47,889 nt of DNA from a virus, in the IMG/VR virus record IMGVR_UViG_3300046535_000420, positions 1 to 47,889 of that record; one strand, written 5' to 3'. Below the pieces are notes generated by a model. The model was not told the DNA's origin. It made no database searches and worked only from the letters and a program-made list of their open reading frames with translations. A program made the position numbers and the translations under genes. Positions 40,332 to 47,889 of this stretch are shown here, in pieces (position 1 is the first letter of the stretch; every line of letters begins with the position of its first letter).

Positions 40332-43300
40332 CTATGGTTGTAGTACGTACATCTTCTTCACTTCAAGGATGGACGATCGTTCGTCATCCCCGAAGCTGTT
40401 CTTCTTACACTCACACACGAGCACATCCTTGCCAAGCTCTATGCCCCAGATAGCCTCCTTGAATTTCGGGTACACAAAGCGGTTGAACGTAAGCACCACG
40501 CTGTCGTCAGCATCTCTAGCGTGCATAACCACGCGCTCAAAAAGGTCTGGTCGTTTGACGGTCGCAGGGTCAAGCTCCTCTCCTGTCTTAGATAGGTGTG
40601 CCTCAAAGATGTTCTTGAGGTTGCGGGATATGCCAACGCCCATCCACACAACCTTGCCCTTCGGTACGTCCAACACTTCTTCTGAGTTGTGTGTTGGCTT
40701 GGGTAAGCCCATGCCCTCAAGCTCGTCCTTCACACCTTCAAGTGTTTCCTCCAGCTTGTACACATCGAACGGGTCCTCTTGGTTGATGAACTCTGCAATA
40801 CGTGTGACAGCGGCTTCCCCTATGCCATGGACCTTTTCAATTTCAGGCAGGCTCTTTAGCCCACCGTTGTCGGTGGCAAACTCAACAATCTTCTGTGCGG
40901 TTTTCTCACCGATTTTTGGAATCTGTTCCCAGCCTGCACGGATGACGCCCTCGCGCTCCGGCAGCCAATGCACGCCGCTGTCAAGGTTGGGTGGCAGAAC
41001 CTCTGTGGGCTTGCGCGGGCCTTTACCACGTATGGCATCCCGACGCAGGTTCAGTACCTTCTGCTTGCCCTTGTCGCTTGAGCTGGATCGTTCTGTCACC
41101 ATCATGGCTGCGGCAAAGAACTCTGTGGGATGCTTGCGCTTGAGCCACATGGACCAGTACGCAATCATGGCGTAGCTGAAGCTGTGTGCTGCGTTGAAGG
41201 CGTACACCCCGGCAGTCACGCACTTGTTCCACATAGCCTGCGCTTCCTGTTCATCCATCGGCGGCATATCTGGGTCACGCTTGTGTAGTTCTAGAGCGCC
41301 GTCCCTAAACCTTTTCCACTGTTTCTGGAACTCCTGCTTGCCCATCTTCTTGCTGATGATCTTGCGTATGTAGCCAACGCCCTCCCAGTCGAACCCGCCT
41401 ATCTCGTGTACGATTTTCATGATCTGCTCTTGGAAGATGATCTGCCCACGTGTGTCCTTGGTGATGCTGGCCAGCGCCGGGTGCATGTGTGGTTCCTTGC
41501 CACCGAACTTCGCTTCGATGTAGCCCGACACGCCGCCACCATGCAGTGGGCCTGGCCTGGCCAGCGCAATCAGCAGGGCAAGCTCTGCGAAATGTTCTGG
41601 CTGCACTGACGCGGTCACGGTGCGTGTGATCTTGCCGTCGAACTGGAAGATGCCGACCGTGTCGTTTTCATTGAACCCCTGTAGTACCTCCGGGTCATCC
41701 AGTGGCAAGTTGTAGAGTTCTTCCAAGTCCATATCCAAATTGTGCAGCGCCTCGGCGATCATGTCCATGGTGTTCAGGCCAAGAAGGTCAAGCTTCTCAA
41801 GGCCCTGCCGCACGCAGTCGTGCTTGTCCATGGACAGCACCGTCATCCAGTTGCCGCTGCCCTTGGGCACTTCCTTCTTGATCGTAGCACATACACTCTC
41901 GATCGGCTGAGTGCTCAACACCAACCCGGCCGCGTGTACCCCGAACCCTTTGACGTTACCCTCCAGGTCCATTGCGTTCTGGAGCTCGGGGTACTTAGTG
42001 AACACATCACCCGCCTCCTCGAACTGGTTGGCGGTGTCCTCAATGGTGGCGCTAGCACGCAGGTCGCCCGAGGACCGTTCGATCAGCAACCCTTTCACTG
42101 TAATGGCTGCCGCCTTGGGTATACGATACACTCGGGCTGTGTCATCTAGACTGTTCTTCGCCTTGTAGTACGTGAACGTACCAATATTGTTCACACAGTC
42201 CTCGCCGTATTTGTCCACGGCATACTGACGGATGATGGGCCTGCCGTAGCTTGCGAAGTCAAGATCGATGTCAGGCATGTCAGCACGTGACCAGTCGATG
42301 AACCTCTCAAAGACCAAGTACTCGTAGTCCATAGGGTTGATCTCGGTGATGCGCAGTAGCCAGCACACGAGCGACGCAGCCGCGCTGCCCCTAGCAGGCC
42401 CGACGGGTATCTGCTGCCGCTTGGCGAACCGCACGATGTCGGACGTGATAAGGAACAGGTTTTCATACCCCTTGGCCTCAATGACCTCCATCTCTTTATT
42501 CAGTTGGTCGCGGTAACGCCGCCGCTCCTTGGCGGGCAAGTCACGGCAGCCCCGATAGTCCCAGCCCTTGCGCAGCCAGTCGCGCCACAGGTCCCGTGCG
42601 CTGTCGTAGCCGTCAGGCAGTGGGTACTGCACCTGCGGCAGCCGTGGCAAGGTGACTGAGCACTCCTGCCCAATCTCCTCTGTACTCACTATGGCCTCTA
42701 TCGCCTGCTCCTTGGTCAGTCCGGTGTTCTTGAGCTTGCGGTAGAGTTCTTTGTCTGTGAGTGGGTGGCAGAGCGGCGCTTCGTATCCCCAATCCCTAGC
42801 CAGTTCCTCTGCCGAACGCTTCTCACCAGGGCGGACAGCGTGTAGTCCTTGCTGGATCTCTGACTCCTCAGGAATTGTATAGTGACAGTCGACCGTGGCA
42901 ACCAGACTTCTATGTATCTCACGTGCAATATCGGCGAGCATAGGGTTTGCCCGCCGAGTCTTATCGAGCTCTGGGAATGCTTGGACCTCGATATAGAAAT
43001 CGTCAAGCCGGTCAGACATCCAGCGAGCCACCTTAAGCCCTCGCTGATAACTCGCTTCGTCCTCGGCGACATGCTTACCTCCTACTAGTGCTGTGAATAG
43101 TGCGGACCCCTGGCAGCCCGACAGCACCACTAGGCCCTTCTGAAACTCCACAAGCCACCGCCAGTCAACGGTCGGCTCGTAGTAGAACCCGGCAGCCCAT
43201 GACAGGTTCACAAGGTGCAGCAGGTTGGCATACCCCTCAGCGTTCTTGGCCACCACGGTCAAGTGGTTCTTTTTCTGCGCCCGCCGCTTCTCGTCCGTCC

Positions 43301-43673
43301 AACCCATGTAGAACTCACACCCGAACAGGGGCTTGACACCTATCTCCTCTGCCGCCTTCTCCAGCTTGACATGACTGAAGATGTTGCCGTGCTCTGTCAT
43401 GGCCAGGGCACCCATCTCTAGCTCGCTGGCCCGCCGCACGTGTGCCTCGGGCATTTGGAACCCGTCTAGGAAGCTGAACGTACTATGGTGATGCAGGCTG
43501 ACGAACCGCATAGGCTTCAGCCCTGCGTTAGCCTCTGCGACTCGCCTGCCTTTCTTGGCACGTACTGCGAGCGGCTGGAAGTCGAAGTGCTTCTTCTGCC
43601 CCTCCTGGAACGTGCTGACCTGTGCGTCGTCAGCGCCGTGCCCGTGCCACGCTTTGCCTTTGGTTTTACTCAT
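40332..43673 (-). CDS. dnaE: DNA polymerase III alpha subunit (DnaE-like)
   Basis: The 1113-residue replicative polymerase has an N-terminal PHP domain (LHHHSTFSFLDG at 60-71, TEHGNIFSH, GCEFYM, VATVDCHY), a C-family catalytic core with GPARGSAAASLVCWLLRIT and the metal-binding PDIDLDF near residue 468, FVNNIG-type and YVFERF-type motifs, and a C-terminal helix-hairpin-helix (GIGEAAVTRIAEF). The PHP metal ligands look largely intact, so Mn-dependent proofreading is possible. It is coupled by ATGA to the small gene before it. Phage-encoded DnaE with its own primase and helicase suggests an autonomous fork. Confidence 0.9.
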   Translation of the reverse strand: MSKTKGKAWHGHGADDAQVSTFQEGQKKHFDFQPLAVRAKKGRRVAEANAGLKPMRFVSLHHHSTFSFLDGFQMPEAHVRRASELEMGALAMTEHGNIFSHVKLEKAAEEIGVKPLFGCEFYMGWTDEKRRAQKKNHLTVVAKNAEGYANLLHLVNLSWAAGFYYEPTVDWRWLVEFQKGLVVLSGCQGSALFTALVGGKHVAEDEASYQRGLKVARWMSDRLDDFYIEVQAFPELDKTRRANPMLADIAREIHRSLVATVDCHYTIPEESEIQQGLHAVRPGEKRSAEELARDWGYEAPLCHPLTDKELYRKLKNTGLTKEQAIEAIVSTEEIGQECSVTLPRLPQVQYPLPDGYDSARDLWRDWLRKGWDYRGCRDLPAKERRRYRDQLNKEMEVIEAKGYENLFLITSDIVRFAKRQQIPVGPARGSAAASLVCWLLRITEINPMDYEYLVFERFIDWSRADMPDIDLDFASYGRPIIRQYAVDKYGEDCVNNIGTFTYYKAKNSLDDTARVYRIPKAAAITVKGLLIERSSGDLRASATIEDTANQFEEAGDVFTKYPELQNAMDLEGNVKGFGVHAAGLVLSTQPIESVCATIKKEVPKGSGNWMTVLSMDKHDCVRQGLEKLDLLGLNTMDMIAEALHNLDMDLEELYNLPLDDPEVLQGFNENDTVGIFQFDGKITRTVTASVQPEHFAELALLIALARPGPLHGGGVSGYIEAKFGGKEPHMHPALASITKDTRGQIIFQEQIMKIVHEIGGFDWEGVGYIRKIISKKMGKQEFQKQWKRFRDGALELHKRDPDMPPMDEQEAQAMWNKCVTAGVYAFNAAHSFSYAMIAYWSMWLKRKHPTEFFAAAMMVTERSSSSDKGKQKVLNLRRDAIRGKGPRKPTEVLPPNLDSGVHWLPEREGVIRAGWEQIPKIGEKTAQKIVEFATDNGGLKSLPEIEKVHGIGEAAVTRIAEFINQEDPFDVYKLEETLEGVKDELEGMGLPKPTHNSEEVLDVPKGKVVWMGVGISRNLKNIFEAHLSKTGEELDPATVKRPDLFERVVMHARDADDSVVLTFNRFVYPKFKEAIWGIELGKDVLVCECKKNSFGDDERSSILEVKKMYVLQP

Positions 43674-43867
43674 GATCCTTCTCTTAGCATCCTAACCTGA
43701 GGTACTGGTATTTTGCCCGGCTGTTCGTTGTTGACATCAAAATGATGAGTTCGACCTTGTCTGTCAACCAAACACAATCGAGTCTGCCCACGCAGGCCGG
43801 TGTACCGTTCTTTGAAACGACCTTCAATTACACCGTTGGGTGTGGTATACAGATTCATCTTGCTCAT
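43670..43867 (-). CDS. Hypothetical protein, 65 residues
   Basis: Bounded by ATGA overlaps at both ends. It has a beta-like pattern (KMNLYTTPNGVIEGRFKERY, RLCLVDRQGRTHHFDV). No family is recognised; adjacency to the polymerase suggests a possible partner. Confidence 0.6.
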   Translation of the reverse strand: MSKMNLYTTPNGVIEGRFKERYTGLRGQTRLCLVDRQGRTHHFDVNNEQPGKIPVPQVRMLREGS

Positions 43868-43965
43868 CCCGGAAAGGTGTGCGCCGTCAACGGCGCTCCG
43901 CCGAACTCCAGCCAGAAGTTATGCCAGCCGAGCGCCCAACATCTTATCCAATACTCAGAAGGCAT
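43864..43965 (-). CDS. 33-residue Trp-stripe microprotein
   Basis: Closed by a TGATG overlap at the start and ATGA at the end, with GGAGG 8 bases before the ATG. The peptide MPSEYWIRCWALGWHNFW has Trp at positions 6, 10, 14 and 18, one every four residues, so a helix would show one Trp face. The end is Gly/Pro-rich (EFGGAPLTAHTFPG). Such a peptide could bind membrane or a partner groove. No family is recognised. Confidence 0.66.
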   Translation of the reverse strand: MPSEYWIRCWALGWHNFWLEFGGAPLTAHTFPG

Positions 43966-44759
43966 CAGTCAGTCCTCCACCAACCATTGCGACCGTCTCG
44001 GTTGCATTCTCTCATACAAGCAATAGCCATTGCACAGTAGTTGATGATGTCTAACAAGTCATCCTCATCGCCCGGCAAGTGATGGTCATCTGGCTGATTA
44101 AACAACACATGCCACACACGTTCAGCCTTGCGACGCATGTTGAATATGGCACCCCGCCACCCATAGTTCTTCCACGAGTCACCGTACTGCGGGTCGCGAG
44201 TAGACATAATGGACAGCGCATGTTCTAGAATATTTTGATGCTCGGCCAGATGCTTTGGTACATGAGTAATGTTCTCAACCATCTCAGGTGTGAACACAGT
44301 ACCCCATACAGGTTCTCCATCCTCTACTTCCTCCGGCGTGTTTTGCCAAGGGCCTTCCACACCAAACTCTGGTCGCTTCTCTGGCAGCAACCCTTCGGTG
44401 GTGATGACCTCCGCCCGCAGTGTGCCCGGACCAGCTAGCCATATGCGCCCGCTGCCTGCGTCACGTTCCAGAAAGTTGCACTCTTTCAGTGCGCGGAACG
44501 TGTCTTGCGTTACCACAGCCCTGAAGTGTGTAAGCCCCGGAGGGCCAGCGTGCTCGTCACCCTCACCCTCCTGCACCACGTGTACTTTGAAACCGTTGTC
44601 ATCTTCGAAGTGCTTGTACGTCCAGGCTGTGTTCCTGGCTGCATATTGCGTGTCCGGCGGAACCTCACGCAAGCCAAGTAGCTCCAGCATCCTAGTAGCC
44701 TCTGTCATGGCCACCTGATGATTGGGAATGGCCACTGTCAAGTGGTCGAGTTTAATCAT
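43965..44759 (-). CDS. VOC (glyoxalase-like) domain fused to a DUF1599-like nucleotide-modification domain
   Basis: This 264-residue protein starts with a VOC-fold domain (IKLDHLTVAIPNHQVAM, FKVHVVQEGEG, LTHFRAVVT, GTLRAEVIT; metal-ligand candidates His6, His78 and Glu117) and ends with a domain like DUF1599/Nmad1 (QYGDSWKNYGWRGAIFNMRRK at 191-211 read in parts, DEDDLLDIINYCAMAIACM), a family linked to phage nucleotide modification. The fusion is unusual. The ATG at 44759 has GGAGACA just before it and overlaps the previous gene by 8 bases. I infer a role in a modified dNTP pathway. Confidence 0.7.
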   Translation of the reverse strand: MIKLDHLTVAIPNHQVAMTEATRMLELLGLREVPPDTQYAARNTAWTYKHFEDDNGFKVHVVQEGEGDEHAGPPGLTHFRAVVTQDTFRALKECNFLERDAGSGRIWLAGPGTLRAEVITTEGLLPEKRPEFGVEGPWQNTPEEVEDGEPVWGTVFTPEMVENITHVPKHLAEHQNILEHALSIMSTRDPQYGDSWKNYGWRGAIFNMRRKAERVWHVLFNQPDDHHLPGDEDDLLDIINYCAMAIACMRECNRDGRNGWWRTD

Positions 44760-45024
44760 TGTCTCCGTCCTTGTCGTATGGGAATAGCTTGCCGTCATGG
44801 TGCATTTTGAAGAAGCTCCACCTGTTCTTGTCAGCCTTCAGCACCGCCCAAGTCTTGTCGGGCACTGCTTCGGGGTTGACACGGATAGCAAAGATGAACG
44901 ATTCATAGTCTGGGTCGTAACTGTCAGCGTCGATGACCACATCTTGCGTCTCAGAGTAGTAACCGACGGTAGCTAAGCTGAATGCCTGCTCCTTGTTTAG
45001 TTTGAAATTTCTACCTCGTGCCAC
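44752..45024 (-). CDS. Hypothetical protein, 90 residues
   Basis: The GTG at 45024 has GGAG 7 bases upstream, inside the end of the SDR gene. Alpha/beta content (KLNKEQAFSLATVGYYSETQD, YESFIFAIRVNPEAVPDKTW, RWSFFKMHHDGKLFPYD). It lies between the SDR and VOC-DUF1599 genes and may be part of the same pathway. No family is recognised. Confidence 0.6.
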   Translation of the reverse strand: MARGRNFKLNKEQAFSLATVGYYSETQDVVIDADSYDPDYESFIFAIRVNPEAVPDKTWAVLKADKNRWSFFKMHHDGKLFPYDKDGDND

Positions 45025-45727
45025 CGAAGAGCTCCAGGTTTGTGCCGGAGAGCCAGTCGGCCTCGGGTAGCGTGCAGAGCATATGAACGATGCACCCAAT
45101 CTCATATGGATCCATCAGCCGCATCTTGTTGTCCTTGAACGCATAGTCGTCCGCTTCCCTACGGTCCATGCCACGATTCTCCATGACGCCTTGCTGTACG
45201 ACCTCCCACATAGGTGAGTCGGGCACGTGGTACGGGTGGACAACGTGTGTGTGAAACCCCTCACGGGTTAGCTCCCAGCCCAACACCTTGCCTGCCATAT
45301 CCAGGCCCGCCTTGGCTGCGCAGTACGGCACACCATTGGTGAATGGGTGCCGGTGTGCATAGCTGCCGATCAGAATGATCTTCCCGCCCTTACCACTCGG
45401 CCCACGCTGTTCCACGTACTTGCGAACCACTTGAAGCGGGATCGTCAAACAGGCGTCGATCACTTCTTGGATGGCTAGGGAAGTGAGGTCTACAAAAGAC
45501 TCCATAGTTACGGTGCCGAGTGACACTACTAAGGCATCGGTTTCTTCCCATCTCTCACTATGAATCCCGGGCACTCCGTACACGGGCTTGCCGGTGCCGT
45601 CACTCGGCAGCTTGGCATCGTGCGACCATACCTGCCATCCGCTGTCGTTCATGCACTCGCGGATGCCGTCGCCGATGTTGCCAGAGCCGGGTCGAGCTCC
45701 GATGATAAGCATTGTCTTGTTACTCAT
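45011..45727 (-). CDS. Short-chain dehydrogenase/reductase (SDR)
   Basis: The 238-residue protein has a Rossmann nucleotide site (GARPGSGNIG, residues 10-19), catalytic-type Ser122 in LIGSY, and Tyr135 with Lys139 in YCAAKAG, the classical SDR triad. The fold should reduce or oxidise an alcohol/ketone with NAD(P)H. SDRs are rare in phage genomes; between the HAD nucleotidase and VOC-DUF1599 genes it suggests a nucleotide or sugar substrate. It overlaps the HAD stop by 8 bases. Confidence 0.75.
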   Translation of the reverse strand: MSNKTMLIIGARPGSGNIGDGIRECMNDSGWQVWSHDAKLPSDGTGKPVYGVPGIHSERWEETDALVVSLGTVTMESFVDLTSLAIQEVIDACLTIPLQVVRKYVEQRGPSGKGGKIILIGSYAHRHPFTNGVPYCAAKAGLDMAGKVLGWELTREGFHTHVVHPYHVPDSPMWEVVQQGVMENRGMDRREADDYAFKDNKMRLMDPYEIGCIVHMLCTLPEADWLSGTNLELFGGTR

Positions 45728-46364
45728 GGTTCGCTATCCACTCCTTGATCTTGATTTCAACTAAAGGTCTAACAGCATCGAGATAGATGCCACCTGCACC
45801 ATCTGATACGTTCCATTGAGTACGTACCCACATAGCAACTTCCCAATGAAACACTTTCTGAGCTTCACTAATGTTGGTGGCAAGGTCATCCACGATGGCG
45901 ATGACCCTCTCTGGTGACTCTAGCCTGTCGTGAAGCACTTGATACTTGTTCTCGTCATACATCAGGTAGTCATACTGAATACCCTTGCGCCGCAACCACT
46001 CCCGTGTATCCGGGTCCACGTTGTCCAGCCGCAAGTATGGCCGGGTGGTGGTCAGCCATAGCTCTGCGCCAGCGGCCCGTATGCGCTCGCACAGGTCCGC
46101 TGCGTTGTCAAACAAGGGCATGGTCCTCTTGAGGCCACCTTGCCGGTAGGCGAGCTTACAATCGCGGAAGGCTGCACGGGTGATGCCGAGCTCCCTTATG
46201 GCCCAAGCACTCATTGGCTCGCCGCCTGTGTACAGGCTGCTAACCGTCTTGTCAAAGTAGTCCTCTGCGAACTCTTCAAAGTGCGCGTGGTAGTTGCCGA
46301 GAGTGCCGTCAATGTCAACGGCCACGATCGGCTTGACGATGGTGCCGCAGCCAGTGCATCTCAC
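45720..46364 (-). CDS. HAD-family 5'-deoxyribonucleotidase-like phosphatase
   Basis: The 214-residue protein has motif I VDIDGTLGNYH with Asp17 and Asp19, motif II TTTRPY, and motif IV IVDDLATN. This resembles the 5'(3')-deoxyribonucleotidases of actinophages. It would dephosphorylate deoxynucleoside monophosphates or an intermediate of the neighbouring enzymes. The start is ATGA-coupled; the N-terminus contains CTGCG, which may bind metal but could be chance. Confidence 0.76.
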   Translation of the reverse strand: MRCTGCGTIVKPIVAVDIDGTLGNYHAHFEEFAEDYFDKTVSSLYTGGEPMSAWAIRELGITRAAFRDCKLAYRQGGLKRTMPLFDNAADLCERIRAAGAELWLTTTRPYLRLDNVDPDTREWLRRKGIQYDYLMYDENKYQVLHDRLESPERVIAIVDDLATNISEAQKVFHWEVAMWVRTQWNVSDGAGGIYLDAVRPLVEIKIKEWIANHE

Positions 46365-47179
46365 GCTGACACTCTCCCCGTCTGTGTCCTCAACACAGCC
46401 TCATCCACTTGCCCGGTCACATCTGTCAGCAACACTTTGCGATCCCACGTGCCGAACCGCCCGATGCGATGTATCTCAGGGAAACAGTTGCACGCAGTGC
46501 CCAACGGCTTGAACCCTGTGATGTAACCCGGTTTGCCTGCGGGTGCATCGTAGTGGCTGTACTCGGTCCAGCACTCTCCGAAGAGTTTACAGGCCCGGTA
46601 CCACTTGTCCTCAGTCTTGCCGTTGTAGATGACCACGTTGTCAGTAGGCAAGAAGCTCGGCTCCTCCTTGCGTATGAGTATGTTGGCACGCGGGAAGTCG
46701 TGTAAGTCCGGCCGCTTGCACAGATGGCTAGCGGGTACCGAACTCAAGATGAGCGTCTCGGCATCCGGCTCCTCCGCCAGCAATTGTTCCACCGAGGTTG
46801 GTGTTGCCCGCCACCCTCCTTCAATCATATGGCGGAACCTACTGAAGAGTGTGGTGTAGTTGGCTTGCAACCGCCACGCCTTCTGCACGTTGCCGTACTC
46901 GCCCCAGCTTGTCGGCACGTGCGGGCTACCGTACACCTTCTCGGCGTACACATCTGGCTTACCTACCTTGATGAACTCAATCAAAGCATCTGGTGGCGCA
47001 TCCTCATCGAGCATAGGTAGGTGTAGGTACTGCGCCCCACCTATGGGTGACGGCTCCTTATGTAGCGTTTTGAACTCAATGTTGACGTTGGCGAACCCGT
47101 GGTCACGGTTCAGTTGGTGTGCGGCCAACAATGCAGCGGGGCCACAGCCTAGAATGATTGCTCTCTTTTCAATACTCAT
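46361..47179 (-). CDS. FAD/NAD(P)-binding oxidoreductase-like protein
   Basis: The 272-residue protein opens with a Rossmann dinucleotide site (AIILGCGPAALLAAHQL, Gly11/Gly13 and Ala15). It lacks the length of a full flavoprotein reductase, and the remainder (VEQLLAEEPDAETLILSSVPA, FGTWDRKVLLTDVTG) resembles phage NAD-binding proteins of unknown substrate. It is the first gene of the metabolic cassette and is ATGA-coupled to the primase and HAD genes. Confidence 0.66.
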   Translation of the reverse strand: MSIEKRAIILGCGPAALLAAHQLNRDHGFANVNIEFKTLHKEPSPIGGAQYLHLPMLDEDAPPDALIEFIKVGKPDVYAEKVYGSPHVPTSWGEYGNVQKAWRLQANYTTLFSRFRHMIEGGWRATPTSVEQLLAEEPDAETLILSSVPASHLCKRPDLHDFPRANILIRKEEPSFLPTDNVVIYNGKTEDKWYRACKLFGECWTEYSHYDAPAGKPGYITGFKPLGTACNCFPEIHRIGRFGTWDRKVLLTDVTGQVDEAVLRTQTGRVSA

Positions 47180-47889
47180 GTCATCTCCTCGTAGGGTTTT
47201 GCCATCTCGGTCAACAGGCCCAGCGCCACACGCGGCTGTTCCGCGTCCAACAGAAAGTCTGTGAGATCTCTACCACCCTTAGGCTTCCAGCCATAGGGCA
47301 GCTTGCATATGTGAACGTTCGACACAGCCGCGAGTGCTTGTGCCGTTATCTCTGTGGCTGTGTCGCCTTGCTTGTCTACGTCTTGACACACGTACACGTT
47401 CAGTCCAGCAAAGGCCACCGTCCATTCAGGGTGCCACGGCTTGCCTGCGCCGTCTGTGCGGGTCACAGTGGGCCAGCCGGTTTGTAAGCCCAGCAGTGCA
47501 TCCCACTCGCCCTCTGCGAATATCACACTGTCGCCAGGGTCCAGCCGCTCCATGACGCCTGCCGGGTACAGGCGGGGCCGGTTGCTGCCGCGCACACCCC
47601 ATATCTTGCGTCGTCCCATGCGCGGTTTGGGATCGTATGTTCTCACGTTCCATAGCTCCCGCTCTGGTGACCACACAGGGATCTTGAAATGCCTGCCATC
47701 CCAGCCAAGCTCTGCCCGCTTGGCCGTGGCCTTGGTGATGCCACGTAATTCGAACAGGTACCGCAAGCGTTCGGGGTCATGGATCAACCGCTTGTGCCAG
47801 GCGACTACCTCCTTCTTGAGTTTCTTTTCGTTGGGGATAGGGCCGAAGGACTGGGCCAGGCCGGAGAGCGGGTTACCATCTTTCACCCG
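47176..47889 (-). CDS. DNA primase, C-terminal part (gene crosses the contig join)
   Basis: The rest of the 311-residue primase whose N-terminus is at 1-349. The TOPRIM set is Glu200 in FAEGEWDA and Asp244/Asp246 in CQDVDKQGD; these bind the metals for primer synthesis. It ends in an ATGA overlap with the FAD/NAD-binding gene. The last 127 bases duplicate the left end. Confidence 0.88.
   Translation of the reverse strand, partial: RVKDGNPLSGLAQSFGPIPNEKKLKKEVVAWHKRLIHDPERLRYLFELRGITKATAKRAELGWDGRHFKIPVWSPERELWNVRTYDPKPRMGRRKIWGVRGSNRPRLYPAGVMERLDPGDSVIFAEGEWDALLGLQTGWPTVTRTDGAGKPWHPEWTVAFAGLNVYVCQDVDKQGDTATEITAQALAAVSNVHICKLPYGWKPKGGRDLTDFLLDAEQPRVALGLLTEMAKPYEEMT
47763..47889. repeat. Exact terminal repeat, right copy (circular-contig overlap)
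   Basis: Second copy of the 127-base overlap. It lies inside the primase gene and encodes the same residues as bases 1-127. It should be counted once when the genome is circularised. Confidence 0.95.

Overview
The window is one complete, circularly closed genome of a tailed phage with a long non-contractile (siphovirus-type) tail. The unique length is 47,762 bp, because the first 127 bases are repeated exactly at the right end and the primase gene runs across the join. Every gene I can support is on the minus strand, so transcription runs right to left. Genes are packed with ATGA, TAATG or TGATG stop/start overlaps. I see no integrase, excisionase, lysogeny repressor, tRNA or CRISPR array, so a virulent life cycle is inferred. 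GC-rich coding, GTG starts, hairpins without U-tracts, DUF6011 and DUF5659-type proteins, ThyX and a zinc-containing small terminase resemble phages of Actinobacteria. No mycolyl-arabinogalactan esterase was seen, so a mycolic-acid host is not indicated. The host remains an inference.

Layout in transcription order. (1) Packaging and head, about 33.6-21.2 kb: small terminase, several tiny genes, large terminase (TerL), another chain of tiny genes, portal, MuF-like protein, two accessory virion candidates, protease with a nested scaffold, DUF2190 decoration candidate, major capsid protein, a strong hairpin, head-tail connectors, tail terminator, tail tube. (2) Tail, 21.1-11.1 kb: tail assembly chaperone with an overlapping +1 reading frame, a 1744-residue tape measure carrying both an M15-type peptidase and a lytic-transglycosylase-type domain, and two large minor tail proteins, one with a LamG-like domain. 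(3) Lysis, 11.1-8.8 kb: three small membrane proteins, an M15-like endolysin, an exported lysozyme-like enzyme and a holin-like protein. (4) Recombination and replication, 8.7 kb to the left end: zinc proteins, HARP/SNF2-type helicase, DUF7352 protein, Cas4/AddB-like nuclease, Sak4-type ATPase, SSB-like DUF669/SAP protein, DUF5659 protein and the zinc-finger/TOPRIM primase that crosses the join. (5) Nucleotide metabolism and replication, 47.2-33.6 kb: flavin/NAD-binding protein, HAD nucleotidase, SDR, a VOC + DUF1599-like fusion, DnaE polymerase, ThyX, MazG-like protein, RepA/DnaB-type helicase, RuvC-like resolvase, a histone-like zinc protein, a winged-helix regulator and a secreted protein.

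The phage therefore encodes most of its own fork: primase, helicase, polymerase, SSB-like protein, recombinase ATPase, nuclease and resolvase. The most unusual points are: a contiguous enzyme cassette (FAD/NAD-binding protein, HAD, SDR, VOC-DUF1599 fusion), with ThyX and MazG nearby, that could make or process an unusual nucleotide; two unrelated DNA-associated proteins that both end in an SSB-like acidic DEPF tip; a 33-residue protein with tryptophans at every fourth position; a two-enzyme tape measure; and a scaffold start nested inside the protease gene. Several genes of 24 to 59 codons were found by reading the gaps and are supported by stop/start coupling.
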